Program-made: the position numbers and the translations under genes
Notes under the pieces: model-generated
The model's input: only the letters and a program-made list of their open reading frames with translations
Told to the model about the DNA's origin: nothing
Databases searched by the model: none
Assembly: GCF_965277665.1 (NCBI RefSeq)
Contig: NZ_OZ255835.1
Span: forward strand, 434,001 to 498,000
Direction of reading: 5' to 3'
DNA: 64,000 bases
Source of the DNA: Lichenicoccus sp965277665
GTDB taxonomy: Bacteria; Pseudomonadota; Alphaproteobacteria; Acetobacterales; Acetobacteraceae
Part shown: piece by piece, positions 1 through 7,650 of the stretch
Numbering within the stretch: the stretch's first letter is position 1
Layout of the letters: each line of letters begins with the position of its first letter

Positions 1-125
1 TACAACGAACAGAACACGGCTGCGTGAAAACATCGCGGCAAGATTGTGGCGCCGGTGCGGCGGTGCTATGTCAGTCGGCATCGGGACGGGAAACCGCCCA
101 TCGAAATTAGCCCAGGACAACGCCA

Positions 126-293
126 ATGTTCCGCAAGCTTTTCGCTCTCGAGACCGCAGCCCTGATGTCCAGCGACGAGTTCTCCGGCCGAACCGACCGT
201 GGTGACGGCGAGAAGGTGGTGAGCCTTCGCGACGTGGTTTCCGCCCGCACCGGGAGCTATGGCAGCATGTGGAACGCGCGCTCCTTCAACTGA
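126..293 (+). CDS. Small hypothetical protein, 55 aa
   Basis: The reading frame runs ATG to TGA and gives 55 residues, starting MFRKLFALE and ending SMWNARSFN. A purine-rich AGGAC lies about 8 bases upstream of the ATG, and a strong hairpin plus T-run follows 36 bases after the stop, which is how a real short gene would look. No signal peptide or membrane segment is visible. The centre is charged (GRTDRGDGEKVV). I do not recognise the family. It converges on the drug exporter on the other strand. It could be spurious, but the ribosome site and terminator argue for a real gene. Confidence 0.55.
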   Translation: MFRKLFALETAALMSSDEFSGRTDRGDGEKVVSLRDVVSARTGSYGSMWNARSFN

Positions 294-329
294 GCGCTAG
301 TCCAGACGCACGATTTTCCATTTCGGGAG

Positions 330-355
330 CGCCCGGAGCCACCAGGCTCCGGGCG
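330..355 (+). terminator. Rho-independent terminator
   Basis: A perfect 10-bp inverted repeat (330-339 with 346-355) encloses a 6-base loop and is followed by a short T-run. It lies between the stop of the 55-residue gene and the convergent stop of the DHA2 exporter. Confidence 0.75.
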
Positions 356-382
356 TTTCCATGTCTGCGCCTTATTGCAGGA

Positions 383-1858
383 TCAGGTGCCGGTGCGCAG
401 GGCACAACCGCCACCCGCCCGGTGGCCGCTGATCTCGTTGCCGGCATCCGGGCGCAGGCGCGCCGAGACCGGGGCCGCCAGCAGGGCCAGGGCGCCGACC
501 ACGCAGAAGGCGACACTGAAGTCGTCGAGCGTCAGGGTGGCGCGTCCCGCGATACCCCTGGAGAGTGCCATGCTGCCGGCGGCGATGCAGATGCCGAGCG
601 TCAGCGTCATCTGCTGGAACGTTGTGTAGAAGCTCGTCGCCGCACTCATCCGGCCGCCCTCGATGTCGGCATAGGCGATGGTGTTGTACGAGATGAACTG
701 CAGCGACTGCGCGACGCCGCTCAGGAACAAGATCAGTGACAGCGTCCAGAACGGCCATCCCGGCCGGAACAGCGCGCAGGCGAACAGCAGCAGCCCGGCC
801 GACAATCCGTTCGCGGTCATCAGCGTCCTAAAGCCGTGGCGACGTAGCAGCCGCCTGGTGAACAGGCGCATGCAGAGCGCGCCCATCGGGCCGGTGAAGG
901 TGATCAGGCCGCTCTGCGCCGCATTCAGGCCGAAGCCGAGCTGCAGCATCGACGGGATCAGGAACGGCGACGCGCCGGCGGCCAGCCGGGTGGCCGAGCC
1001 GCCGAGCACCGAGAGCCGGAAGGTGGCCACGCGCATCAGCCGGAAATCCAGGATCGGGTTCGGCGTGCGCGCGGCATGGCGCGCATAGAGCAGCGCCGCG
1101 GTCAGCCCCACCGCCAGGATCACCAGGGTGATGGCGAGGTTGCCGGCGCCGCGGCTGGCCGATTCGAGACCGAAGATCAGGCAGGCAAGCGAGACGCCCG
1201 ACAGCGCCATGCCCGGCAGGTCGAAGCCGCCGCCGGGGCACTCTCGCAGCTGCGGAATGAAGCGGGTGGTCAGCGCCATGCCGAGCACGCCGATCGGCAG
1301 GTTGATGTAGAAGATCCAGCGCCATGACAGGTAGGTGGTCAGGACCCCACCGACCACCGGACCCAGCAGCGGGCCCAGGGAGGCGGGCAGCAGCATCCAG
1401 AACATGGCCGCGACGATCTGCGCCTTGGGCACCGTGCGCAGCAGCACCAGCCGGCCGACCGGCACCATCATCGCCCCGCCCATGCCCTGCAGCAGCCGCG
1501 CGGCCGCCAGGAACGGCAGGCTCGGCGCCTGCGCGCACAGCAGCGAGCCGATGACGAACAGCGCGATCGCGCCGCGGAACACGGTACGGCTGCCGAGCCG
1601 GTCGGCGATGCGGCCGCTGGCCGGGATGAACACCGCGAGCCCCACCAGGTAGGAGGTCAGCGCCACGCTCATGTGCAGCGGGTCGACCCGGAAGCTGCGC
1701 GACATCGCGGGCAGGGCCGTGGTGAGCACCGTCGAGTCGAGCTGTTCCATCAGCAGCGCGCTGGCGACGATGAGCGCAGTGGTGCGCTCGCGGCCGCCCA
1801 GCGGGACGCCTCGCCCGGTGCCGGGCGCGCGCGGCGGGAGGATCGCAGGCAATTTCAT
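383..1858 (-). CDS. DHA2-family MFS multidrug exporter
   Basis: This 491-residue membrane protein belongs to the EmrB/QacA (DHA2, 14-helix) branch of the major facilitator superfamily, proton-driven drug exporters of the inner membrane. The first helix carries the typical MEQLDSTVLTTALPAM motif. Motif A follows (GRIADRLGSRTVF), then the RLLQGMGGAMMVPV segment, and the antiporter motif C region reads LGPLLGPVVGGVL. The protein ends in a short hydrophilic tail. No EmrA-type membrane fusion partner is adjacent, so it may act alone. The substrate cannot be told from the sequence. A tandem repeat lies just upstream of the start. Confidence 0.88.
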   Translation of the reverse strand: MKLPAILPPRAPGTGRGVPLGGRERTTALIVASALLMEQLDSTVLTTALPAMSRSFRVDPLHMSVALTSYLVGLAVFIPASGRIADRLGSRTVFRGAIALFVIGSLLCAQAPSLPFLAAARLLQGMGGAMMVPVGRLVLLRTVPKAQIVAAMFWMLLPASLGPLLGPVVGGVLTTYLSWRWIFYINLPIGVLGMALTTRFIPQLRECPGGGFDLPGMALSGVSLACLIFGLESASRGAGNLAITLVILAVGLTAALLYARHAARTPNPILDFRLMRVATFRLSVLGGSATRLAAGASPFLIPSMLQLGFGLNAAQSGLITFTGPMGALCMRLFTRRLLRRHGFRTLMTANGLSAGLLLFACALFRPGWPFWTLSLILFLSGVAQSLQFISYNTIAYADIEGGRMSAATSFYTTFQQMTLTLGICIAAGSMALSRGIAGRATLTLDDFSVAFCVVGALALLAAPVSARLRPDAGNEISGHRAGGGCALRTGT

Positions 1859-1890
1859 CTCGGCGCTCGCATCCCGTCACCCGCCCCCAA

Positions 1891-1970
1891 GCCATGCGCT
1901 TTCTGGGCCATGCGCTTTCTGGGCCATGCGCTTCCGGGGCCATCCACTTCCAGGGCCATCCGTGCCGGGA
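1891..1970. repeat. 16-bp tandem repeat, about 5 units
   Basis: Five consecutive 16-bp units start GCCATGCGCTTTCTGG. The first two are identical and the later ones diverge step by step. The array occupies the leader region between the divergent exporter and CsbD-like genes, where promoters are expected. Confidence 0.85.
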
Positions 1971-2053
1971 CCAGAGCCCGGCAGGTGGGGAACTTGCGGA
2001 CCGGGTGCTCGTTCCGGGTCGAACAGCACCCATACCGGCGAGGACGATATACC

Positions 2054-2338
2054 ATGGCAGACGAGAACAGCGTCGAGGGCCTGGTCACCCAGGGCGCCGG
2101 AAAGCTCAAGGACGCGGCGGGCGGCCTGACCGGTGACAGCTCCCTGCAGGCGGAAGGCAAGTTCGACCAGCTTACCGGCAAGGCGCAACGGCAGTTCGGC
2201 GACACGCTCGACGAGGCGCAGGACCAGATCGAAGGCTTCGCCGGCTATGTGGCGGACCAGCCGCTGGCTGCACTCGGTATCGCCACCGGCATCGGTTTCC
2301 TGCTCGGCTACCTGCTGATCCCCGCCCGGAAGCGCTGA
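2054..2338 (+). CDS. CsbD-like stress protein with C-terminal membrane anchor
   Basis: The 94-residue protein has a CsbD-type region at about residues 8-50 (GAGKLKDAAGGLTGDSS, GKFDQLTGKAQRQFGD), a family of small hydrophilic proteins often induced by general stress. It then has an amphipathic linker and a hydrophobic anchor at about 69-90 (LAALGIATGIGFLLGYLLIP) ending in ARKR, as in DUF883/ElaB-type proteins. This combination suggests a membrane-attached stress protein. Biochemical function is unknown for the family. The stop codon lies inside a 13-bp tandem duplication. Confidence 0.75.
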   Translation: MADENSVEGLVTQGAGKLKDAAGGLTGDSSLQAEGKFDQLTGKAQRQFGDTLDEAQDQIEGFAGYVADQPLAALGIATGIGFLLGYLLIPARKR

Positions 2339-2351
2339 CCGGAAGCGCTGA
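2326..2351. repeat. 13-bp tandem duplication over a stop codon
   Basis: Two exact copies of CCGGAAGCGCTGA sit end to end (2326-2338 and 2339-2351). The first copy ends with the TGA stop of the CsbD-like gene. Confidence 0.85.
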
Positions 2352-2470
2352 ACCGGACCCACCCCACGCCGCGGCGTGCACGTCGCTTGCACCCGGGGCC
2401 GGGTTGGTGGTTTCCATGACCCCATGATGCGCCGGTCCGATTCGCGGCCGGCCGGCAGGGTGGGGGCCGG

Positions 2471-3106
2471 ATGCCTGACTATGCGCGTGAGCGCCAGCAT
2501 GGCGGCCGTGTCGCCGGCGTCGACGAAGTGGGTCGCGGGCCACTGGCCGGGCCCGTCGTTGCCGCGTGCGTCCTGTTCGGCCATGGCGTGCCACGCCGCC
2601 TGTCCCGGCTGATCGATGATTCCAAGAAACTGACCGCGGCCGAGCGAGAAGCGACGCTGGCCGTCCTGCGGCGCTGCCCGGGGATCGAGATCGGCGTCGG
2701 TGCCGCTTCGGTCAACGAGATCGCCCGCCTCAACATCCTGCATGCCAGCCTGCTGGCGATGCGCCGGGCAGTGCTGCGTCTGCCGGCAGCGCCTGACCTG
2801 GTCCTGGTCGACGGCAACCGGCTGCCCTTGCTCGACTGCCCCGGGCAATGCGTCATCGGCGGCGATGCGGCCTGCCTGTCGATCGCGGCGGCCTCCATCG
2901 TGGCCAAGGTGCTGCGCGACCGGCTGATGTCGCGGCTTGCAGCGCGGCTGCCGCATTACGGCTGGGATCGCAATGCCGGCTACGCCACCAGCCTGCATCG
3001 GAGCGCCCTGATCGATCGTGGGCCGAGCCGTCACCATCGCGCGGGCTTCGGACTGGTGCGCGAACTGGCTGTGCAGGCCGCGGGCACAATACCGGCCGGA
3101 TTCTGA
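2471..3106 (+). CDS. rnhB: Ribonuclease HII
   Basis: Ribonuclease HII cuts the RNA strand of RNA-DNA hybrids and removes single ribonucleotides from DNA in the cytoplasm. The 211-residue protein has the catalytic Asp-Glu motif near the N-terminus (AGVDEVGRGPLAGPV). Further conserved segments are LVDGNRLP, GGDAACLSIAAASIVAKV (third acidic residue) and the YGWDRNAGYATSLHRSAL signature. Length is normal for the family. It lies 10 bases upstream of ccrM, an arrangement common in alphaproteobacteria, and the two are probably co-transcribed. Confidence 0.95.
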   Translation: MPDYARERQHGGRVAGVDEVGRGPLAGPVVAACVLFGHGVPRRLSRLIDDSKKLTAAEREATLAVLRRCPGIEIGVGAASVNEIARLNILHASLLAMRRAVLRLPAAPDLVLVDGNRLPLLDCPGQCVIGGDAACLSIAAASIVAKVLRDRLMSRLAARLPHYGWDRNAGYATSLHRSALIDRGPSRHHRAGFGLVRELAVQAAGTIPAGF

Positions 3107-3116
3107 GGGACAGCCC

Positions 3117-4187
3117 TTGGAACTGCCGCTCGACCAGATCCTGGTAGGCGACTGCGTGCAGTTGATGCGGCTGCTGCCGGCTGCCTCGATCGACTGCGTG
3201 TTCGCCGATCCGCCGTACAACCTGCAATTGCGGGGCGAGCTGCGCCGTCCGGACGACAGCGTGGTGGACGGGGTGGACGACGACTGGGACCGGTTCGGCG
3301 ACTTTGCCGAGTATGACCGCTTCACGCGGGCGTGGCTGGTCGAGGTGCGCCGCCTGCTGCGCAAGGACGGCACGCTGTGGGTGATCGGCTCGTATCACAA
3401 CATCTTCCGCATCGGCAGCATCCTGCAGGATCTCGGCTACTGGATCCTGAACGACGTGATCTGGCGCAAGTCCAACCCGATGCCGAACTTCCGCGGCCGC
3501 CGCTTCACCAACGCGCACGAGACGATGATCTGGGCCGCGCGCGGCCGCGACAGCCGCTACCGCTTCAACTACCAGGCGATGAAGGCCCTGAACGACGACG
3601 TGCAGATGCGCAGCGACTGGCTGCTGCCGCTCTGCACCGGGCCGGAGCGGCTACGCAACCAGCATGGCCTGAAGCTGCATCCGACGCAGAAGCCCGAGGG
3701 CCTGCTGCACCGCGTGTTGCTGGCCAGCACCGGCGTGGACGACATCGTGCTCGACCCGTTCGCCGGCACCGGCACCACGCCGGCGGTGGCGCGGCGGCTG
3801 CGGCGGCGGTTCATCGGCATCGAGCGGCATCCGGACTATGCGGAGGCGGCGATCGGCCGGGTGCGGCGCGAACGCCCGCTGCCGATGGACAGCGTGATGA
3901 CCACCGCGACACGCCGGGAGGTGCCGCGGGTGCCGTTCGGCAGCCTGGTCGAGCGCGGCCTGCTGGCAGCCGGCACGGTGCTCACCGACCGCCAGCGGCG
4001 GGTGGCGGCGACCGTGTCGCCCGACGGCAGCCTGGTGTCGGGCAGCGTGCGCGGCTCGATCCACAAGGTCGGCGCGGCGCTGACCAACGCGCCGTCCTGC
4101 AACGGCTGGACGTTCTGGCATTTCGAGGAGGCGGGGGTCCTGCAGCCGCTAGACGTCCTACGCACCCGCTCCGTGGAGACCGCCTGA
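3117..4187 (+). CDS. ccrM: Cell-cycle-regulated DNA adenine methyltransferase CcrM
   Basis: CcrM methylates adenine in GANTC sites and helps time the alphaproteobacterial cell cycle. I chose the TTG at 3117 because GAGGGA precedes it, the protein then starts MELPLDQILVGDC, and the 356-residue length matches CcrM; an upstream start would run into rnhB. The catalytic DPPY motif is at residues 31-34 and the AdoMet-binding DPFAGTGTT at about 213-221, the order of beta-class enzymes. The C-terminal domain ends NGWTFWHFE, as in CcrM-type DNA-binding tails. The last codons and the TGA stop lie inside repeat copy 1, so the extreme C-terminus (about SVETA) is contributed by a repeat element. Confidence 0.93.
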   Translation: MELPLDQILVGDCVQLMRLLPAASIDCVFADPPYNLQLRGELRRPDDSVVDGVDDDWDRFGDFAEYDRFTRAWLVEVRRLLRKDGTLWVIGSYHNIFRIGSILQDLGYWILNDVIWRKSNPMPNFRGRRFTNAHETMIWAARGRDSRYRFNYQAMKALNDDVQMRSDWLLPLCTGPERLRNQHGLKLHPTQKPEGLLHRVLLASTGVDDIVLDPFAGTGTTPAVARRLRRRFIGIERHPDYAEAAIGRVRRERPLPMDSVMTTATRREVPRVPFGSLVERGLLAAGTVLTDRQRRVAATVSPDGSLVSGSVRGSIHKVGAALTNAPSCNGWTFWHFEEAGVLQPLDVLRTRSVETA

Positions 4188-4336
4188 TGATGCTACTACG
4201 GCGGTCATCCGAGGCGGCTGTCTGCGCTTCCGGTGCTCACGGCCAGAAGGCCGCTCCGCTCCGGTTCTCGACAGCCGCCCCGGCCGGCGCCTGCGGCGCC
4301 TCTGACAGAGCCGTAGCGCATTCTCAGACAGTCTCC
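4174..4336 (+). repeat. 163-bp dispersed palindromic element, copy 1
   Basis: The ends form imperfect inverted repeats: GGAGACCGCCTGATGATGCT on the left and the complement of GGAGACTGTCTGAGAATGC on the right. The interior matches the three other copies (12211, 29608, 49771), including the segment GTGCTCACGGCCAGA. The left end overlaps the end of ccrM and supplies its stop codon. Orientation is the same as the upstream gene. Confidence 0.85.
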
Positions 4337-4358
4337 GCCCGGCAATCAAAGGCGCTGA

Positions 4359-4739
4359 CTACTTCACGTTCTGGGCGAGCAGCTTGTTCATTTCGAACAT
4401 GGTCACCTTGTCCTTGCCGAACACCTTCTTCAGCTTGTCGTCGGCCAGGATCTCGCGGCCGTCGCTCGGGTTCTGCAGCTTGTGCGACTTGATGTAGTCC
4501 CAGACCCGCTTCACCACCTCGCCACGTGCCAGCTTGCCCTCGCCGACCACCGCCGCCAGCGCCTCCGACGGCTGCAGCGGCTGCTGCAGGGCGTTCGGCT
4601 TGCTGCCGGGCTTCGGCTTGTCGACGCCGCCGCTCTTCACCGCGGACTTGCCGGGGGACGCCTTGGCGACAGCGGGCTTGGCGGCCGGGCTCTTGGCGGG
4701 GGCGCTCTTTGGCGCGGTCTTCTTCGTGACTTCGGTCAT
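4359..4739 (-). CDS. SWIB/MDM2-domain protein
   Basis: The ATG at 4739 is preceded by GGAGGACACC, so this start beats longer readings. The 126-residue protein has a Lys/Ala/Pro-rich N-terminal half (about 1-48) resembling histone H1-like tails. A SWIB domain follows at about 50-125 (LQPSEALAAVVG, VVKRVWDYIKSHKLQNP, LKKVFGKDKVTMFEMNKLL). SWIB domains occur in eukaryotic chromatin remodellers and in small bacterial proteins thought to act on DNA or the nucleoid. The bacterial role is not well established. It stands alone, between repeat copy 1 and the acyl-CoA hydrolase gene. Confidence 0.88.
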   Translation of the reverse strand: MTEVTKKTAPKSAPAKSPAAKPAVAKASPGKSAVKSGGVDKPKPGSKPNALQQPLQPSEALAAVVGEGKLARGEVVKRVWDYIKSHKLQNPSDGREILADDKLKKVFGKDKVTMFEMNKLLAQNVK

Positions 4740-4839
4740 GGTGTCCTCCAGTGGGCGTTTGGCAGTCGGGCGACTCGGGCTCGGGACAGACTCTCGCCTG
4801 ATATTCGTCGCCGCAACCATAGGTTTCTGAGCCCGGTTA

Positions 4840-5901
4840 TCACGATCCGGGCGATCTGTGCCCGCCCTGTGTGTCCGAAGCCACGTCGGCGGCCCCGAAC
4901 CAGGCTTCCAGGCGGCCCGCATCGACATCCTCGAGCCGTGCCGGTCGCCAGCACGGGTTGCGATCCTTGTCGATCACCTGGGCCCGCACCCCCTCGGCGA
5001 AGTCCGGCTGGCGCAGCATGTGGCGCACCAGCCGGCGCTCCTGCGCAAGGCAGGCGGCGAGGCCGGGAAGTGCGCGTGCGGCGCGGATCGATCGCAGCGT
5101 GACCGCGAGCGCCGTCGGCGAGCGCCGCGCCAGTGCCGCGACATCGTCCGCGGCCTCGGGCTCCGGGCGCGCGCGCAGCGCGGTCACGATGTCCAGCATC
5201 GAGGGCGCCGCATAGGCCGCGTCGACCCAGCTGCGGTGCGTCGCGAGCGGGCTCGCCGGCGGCGGTGCCGCCAGTGCCGCGATCGCCGCATCGGCGCCGG
5301 TTGCGCGCAGGGCCGCGGCCAGGTCCGTCAGCCGGTCGCTCGCCATGCAGTGGTCCGCGAAGCCGCAATGGATGGCGTCGCCCGCGCTCATCCGGCCGCC
5401 GGTGAGGCCCAGGCGCAGGCCGAGCTGCCCGGGAGCCCGCGAGAGCAGGTAGCTGCCACCGACATCGGGGGTGAAGCCGATGATGGTCTCCGGCATCGCC
5501 ACCGCGCTGCGCTCGGTGACGATGCGGTGGCTCGCATGCGCCGAGATGCCGACGCCGCCACCCATCACCAGGCCGTCCATCCAGGCCACCACCGGCTTCG
5601 GGTAGCAGGCGATGGTGTCCAGCAGCCGGTATTCCTCGTCCCAGAACAGGTCGGCCCCGGCGCCGTCGCGTATGCTGTCCCAGGCGGCCCGGATGTCGCC
5701 GCCGGCGCACAGGCCGCGCTCCCCGGCGCCATCGATGAGCACGCTGCCGATGCCGGAGTCCGCCCGCCAGTCTTGCAGCGCCGCCCGCATCGTCTGCACC
5801 ATGTCGAGGGTCAGCGCATTGATCGCGCGCGGCCGGTTCAGCGTGATGCGGCCGAGCGACCCGGTCTCGCGCAGGATGATGGGCGGATCGGCCCGCTTCA
5901 T
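4840..5901 (-). CDS. 3-hydroxyisobutyryl-CoA hydrolase family protein
   Basis: This 353-residue crotonase-fold protein resembles 3-hydroxyisobutyryl-CoA hydrolase, a step of valine breakdown. Visible signatures are GRITLNRPRAINALT near the N-terminus, the oxyanion-hole segment GLCAGGDIRA, VMGGGVGIS, and the family hallmark AMPETIIGFTPDVGGSYLLSR. Its length fits the hydrolase better than ordinary enoyl-CoA hydratases (about 260). It follows the chorismatase gene by 3 bases and is probably in the same operon. Whether it serves valine catabolism or has been recruited as a thioester hydrolase for the neighbouring pigment pathway cannot be decided from sequence. Confidence 0.82.
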   Translation of the reverse strand: MKRADPPIILRETGSLGRITLNRPRAINALTLDMVQTMRAALQDWRADSGIGSVLIDGAGERGLCAGGDIRAAWDSIRDGAGADLFWDEEYRLLDTIACYPKPVVAWMDGLVMGGGVGISAHASHRIVTERSAVAMPETIIGFTPDVGGSYLLSRAPGQLGLRLGLTGGRMSAGDAIHCGFADHCMASDRLTDLAAALRATGADAAIAALAAPPPASPLATHRSWVDAAYAAPSMLDIVTALRARPEPEAADDVAALARRSPTALAVTLRSIRAARALPGLAACLAQERRLVRHMLRQPDFAEGVRAQVIDKDRNPCWRPARLEDVDAGRLEAWFGAADVASDTQGGHRSPGS

Positions 5902-5904
5902 CGC

Positions 5905-6876
5905 TCACCGCTCATCGATCTGCCCCGCGAAGGTCGCGTGCGCCTCGATCTCGATATCGAGTTCCGGTCGGCAGATCTCGGATTGCAGGATTGCCGCCGG
6001 CGGCGCGAAGCCGGCCCCGGCGAGGCGCCGGGCGACCGCATCGCGATCCGAGGCATGCCGCAGATAGACCTTGAGGGCGAGGGCGTCCCGTCCCAGGCCG
6101 CCACCGGCGCCCGCCAGCAGGGCATCGAGGTTGCGTATGGTCTCGTCGGTCTGCCGCAGCACGTCGCCCGCATGCAGGCTCGCATGGCCCACGATGCTCG
6201 CGGTGCCGGACACCATCAGCAGGCCGGCGGCGATCGTCGCCCGCGCGAAGGCCGGCCGGCGCACGCCGTAGCGTTCGGGATAGAGGCGCGGGCTGACCTG
6301 CCTCGGATTGTCGATGTTGCGTCCGGGCTCGCGTCCGGCCAGGAACCAGACCAGCAACGCGTCGCCGGTGCAGCCGAGGCCACAGGCCGCCGGTGCCTGC
6401 ACCGCGTCGTAGCCGAACGAGGCGAACGCCTGCTGGCGTCCGGCATTAAAGCTGCGATAGCGCTCCTCGCCGGCCTCGATGCGGGTGATGTGCGGCACGA
6501 AGTTGGCGATGCGCAGCAGGTTCGGGCAGCCGGCCTCCCGGGATGCTGCCAGCATGCGCGCGTACGCCGCCTGCGCCGCGTCCGAGAGCGGCTTGCGTGC
6601 CGCGCCGGGGGCGGGAACCGGCTGCCGGATCATGCCGAAGCAGTATCCTTCGGTGGTGGCGAGCCGCATGTCCGGCCGGCTCTCGCGCCGCACCACGGTC
6701 TCGCTGCGCCAGACCTCGCGGACGCCGGGGCGATCCAGCCCCGGCAGGCCGACGGCGAGATCGGCAGCTGCATGCCCCGCCAGCGCCACCACGCCGAGCA
6801 CATGGTCCGGATCGTGCAGGGGCGCGGCATCATCGAGATAGGCGACAGACACGGCGGAACCAGGTTGATCCCCCAT
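5905..6876 (-). CDS. Chorismatase (FkbO/Hyg5/XanB2 family)
   Basis: The 323-residue protein resembles chorismatases, which split chorismate into pyruvate plus a hydroxybenzoate or a dihydro-derivative. The fold is RidA-like. The segment LATTEGYCFGMIRQP, the central FVPHITRIEAGEERYRSFNAGRQQAF and the C-terminal ICRPELDIEIEA are typical of the group. XanB2 of Xanthomonas makes 3- and 4-hydroxybenzoate and feeds both xanthomonadin and ubiquinone. The nearby aryl polyene genes therefore suggest this enzyme supplies the aromatic starter. No aromatic ammonia-lyase, the alternative source of starter, is present in the window. Subfamily (3-HBA, 4-HBA or dihydroxy product) is not resolved. Confidence 0.8.
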   Translation of the reverse strand: MGDQPGSAVSVAYLDDAAPLHDPDHVLGVVALAGHAAADLAVGLPGLDRPGVREVWRSETVVRRESRPDMRLATTEGYCFGMIRQPVPAPGAARKPLSDAAQAAYARMLAASREAGCPNLLRIANFVPHITRIEAGEERYRSFNAGRQQAFASFGYDAVQAPAACGLGCTGDALLVWFLAGREPGRNIDNPRQVSPRLYPERYGVRRPAFARATIAAGLLMVSGTASIVGHASLHAGDVLRQTDETIRNLDALLAGAGGGLGRDALALKVYLRHASDRDAVARRLAGAGFAPPAAILQSEICRPELDIEIEAHATFAGQIDER

Positions 6877-6877
6877 C

Positions 6878-6940
6878 TAGAGCAGCATCCGATCGACTGG
6901 AATCGCTTCGCGATGCCAAGTGTCGGATAAAGCTGCTCTA
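6878..6940. repeat. Palindromic intergenic element
   Basis: The outer arms TAGAGCAGC and GCTGCTCTA pair, followed inward by ATCCGA with TCGGAT and an inner ATCGC-TTCG-CGAT hairpin. This looks like the small palindromic repeats scattered between genes in many alphaproteobacteria. It directly follows the start side of the chorismatase gene. Confidence 0.65.
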
Positions 6941-6953
6941 TCAAACGACAAGC

Positions 6954-6980
6954 AGAGCATGATCGATCGGATCATGCTCT
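6954..6980. repeat. AGAGCATGATC palindrome
   Basis: A perfect 11-bp inverted repeat (6954-6964 with 6970-6980) has a 5-base loop. On the minus strand the element begins with TAGAGC, and that TAG is the stop codon of the MlaC-like gene. A related AGAGCATGATG palindrome occurs at 46834-46860. Confidence 0.75.
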
Positions 6981-7650
6981 AGCGGTCGGTCTGTCGCTGC
7001 AGGGCGTCGAGGAATGCCGCGATGTCGTTGCCGTGCCGCGACAGGTAGGCGTCGAAGTCGCTGCGCTTGGCGAGCCGCAGGCTCATGCCCTCGGCCACCA
7101 CATCGACGATGCGCATCGGCCCCGCAGGCCCAGCTTGCGGCGTGGTCTCCACCACCCACGACACCCGCGCCTCGGGCGTTCCCGCCCCCTTGACCAGGGT
7201 CGGCACCCAGGTGGTGCCGTCCGGATGCACGACCGGCGGCAGGATCGCGATCCGGCCGAGGCCGCCCTGGTAGCTCGCCATCCGATTGGCGATGTTGTTG
7301 ACCAGCGATTTCAGGAACAGGGCCACGTAGCGCTGCCGCTGCGCCGGCGTCGCGGCCGCCCAGTGCCGCCCCAGGGCGAAGCGCGCCACCGCCTCGACAT
7401 CGACCATGCGCGCGATGAACGGGGTCAGCCGGCGGCGCTTGTCGGCGAGCGTCGTGGCGCCGTCGAGCACCTGCGGGAACTGCCGTCCGACATCGCGGAT
7501 GAACAGCGCGACCGGGTCCTGCGTCTCGATGCGGAAGTTCGGCGCCGGATCCGGCTGGCCCGCCAGCGCCGGGCGATCCGTGGCGGCAAGGACGGCCCCC
7601 GGCTGCAACCCGACGAGCAGGACAGCGGCCAGCAGGCGGGCTCGGCGCAT
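6979..7650 (-). CDS. MlaC/Ttg2D-family periplasmic lipid-binding protein
   Basis: The ATG at 7650 overlaps the stop of the methyltransferase gene (TGATG) and opens with a signal peptide (MRRARLLAAVLLVGLQPGAVLA), so I prefer it to longer starts; the product is 223 residues. The mature part has the MlaC pattern: FIRDVGRQFPQVL, ARFALGRHWAAATPAQRQRYVALF, WVPTLV and VVAEGMSLRLAKRSDFDAYL. The family moves phospholipids, and in some bacteria hopanoids (HpnM), across the periplasm. Lying in the pigment locus without other Mla genes, it may carry a lipid-like pigment or its precursor; that is inference. Confidence 0.78.
   Translation of the reverse strand: MRRARLLAAVLLVGLQPGAVLAATDRPALAGQPDPAPNFRIETQDPVALFIRDVGRQFPQVLDGATTLADKRRRLTPFIARMVDVEAVARFALGRHWAAATPAQRQRYVALFLKSLVNNIANRMASYQGGLGRIAILPPVVHPDGTTWVPTLVKGAGTPEARVSWVVETTPQAGPAGPMRIVDVVAEGMSLRLAKRSDFDAYLSRHGNDIAAFLDALQRQTDR

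Noticed and set aside
4188..4350. Short open frames within the 163-bp elements
   Set aside because: They are readings of the repeat itself (phrases like GAHGQ.AAPLR recur in every copy) and have no ribosome sites.
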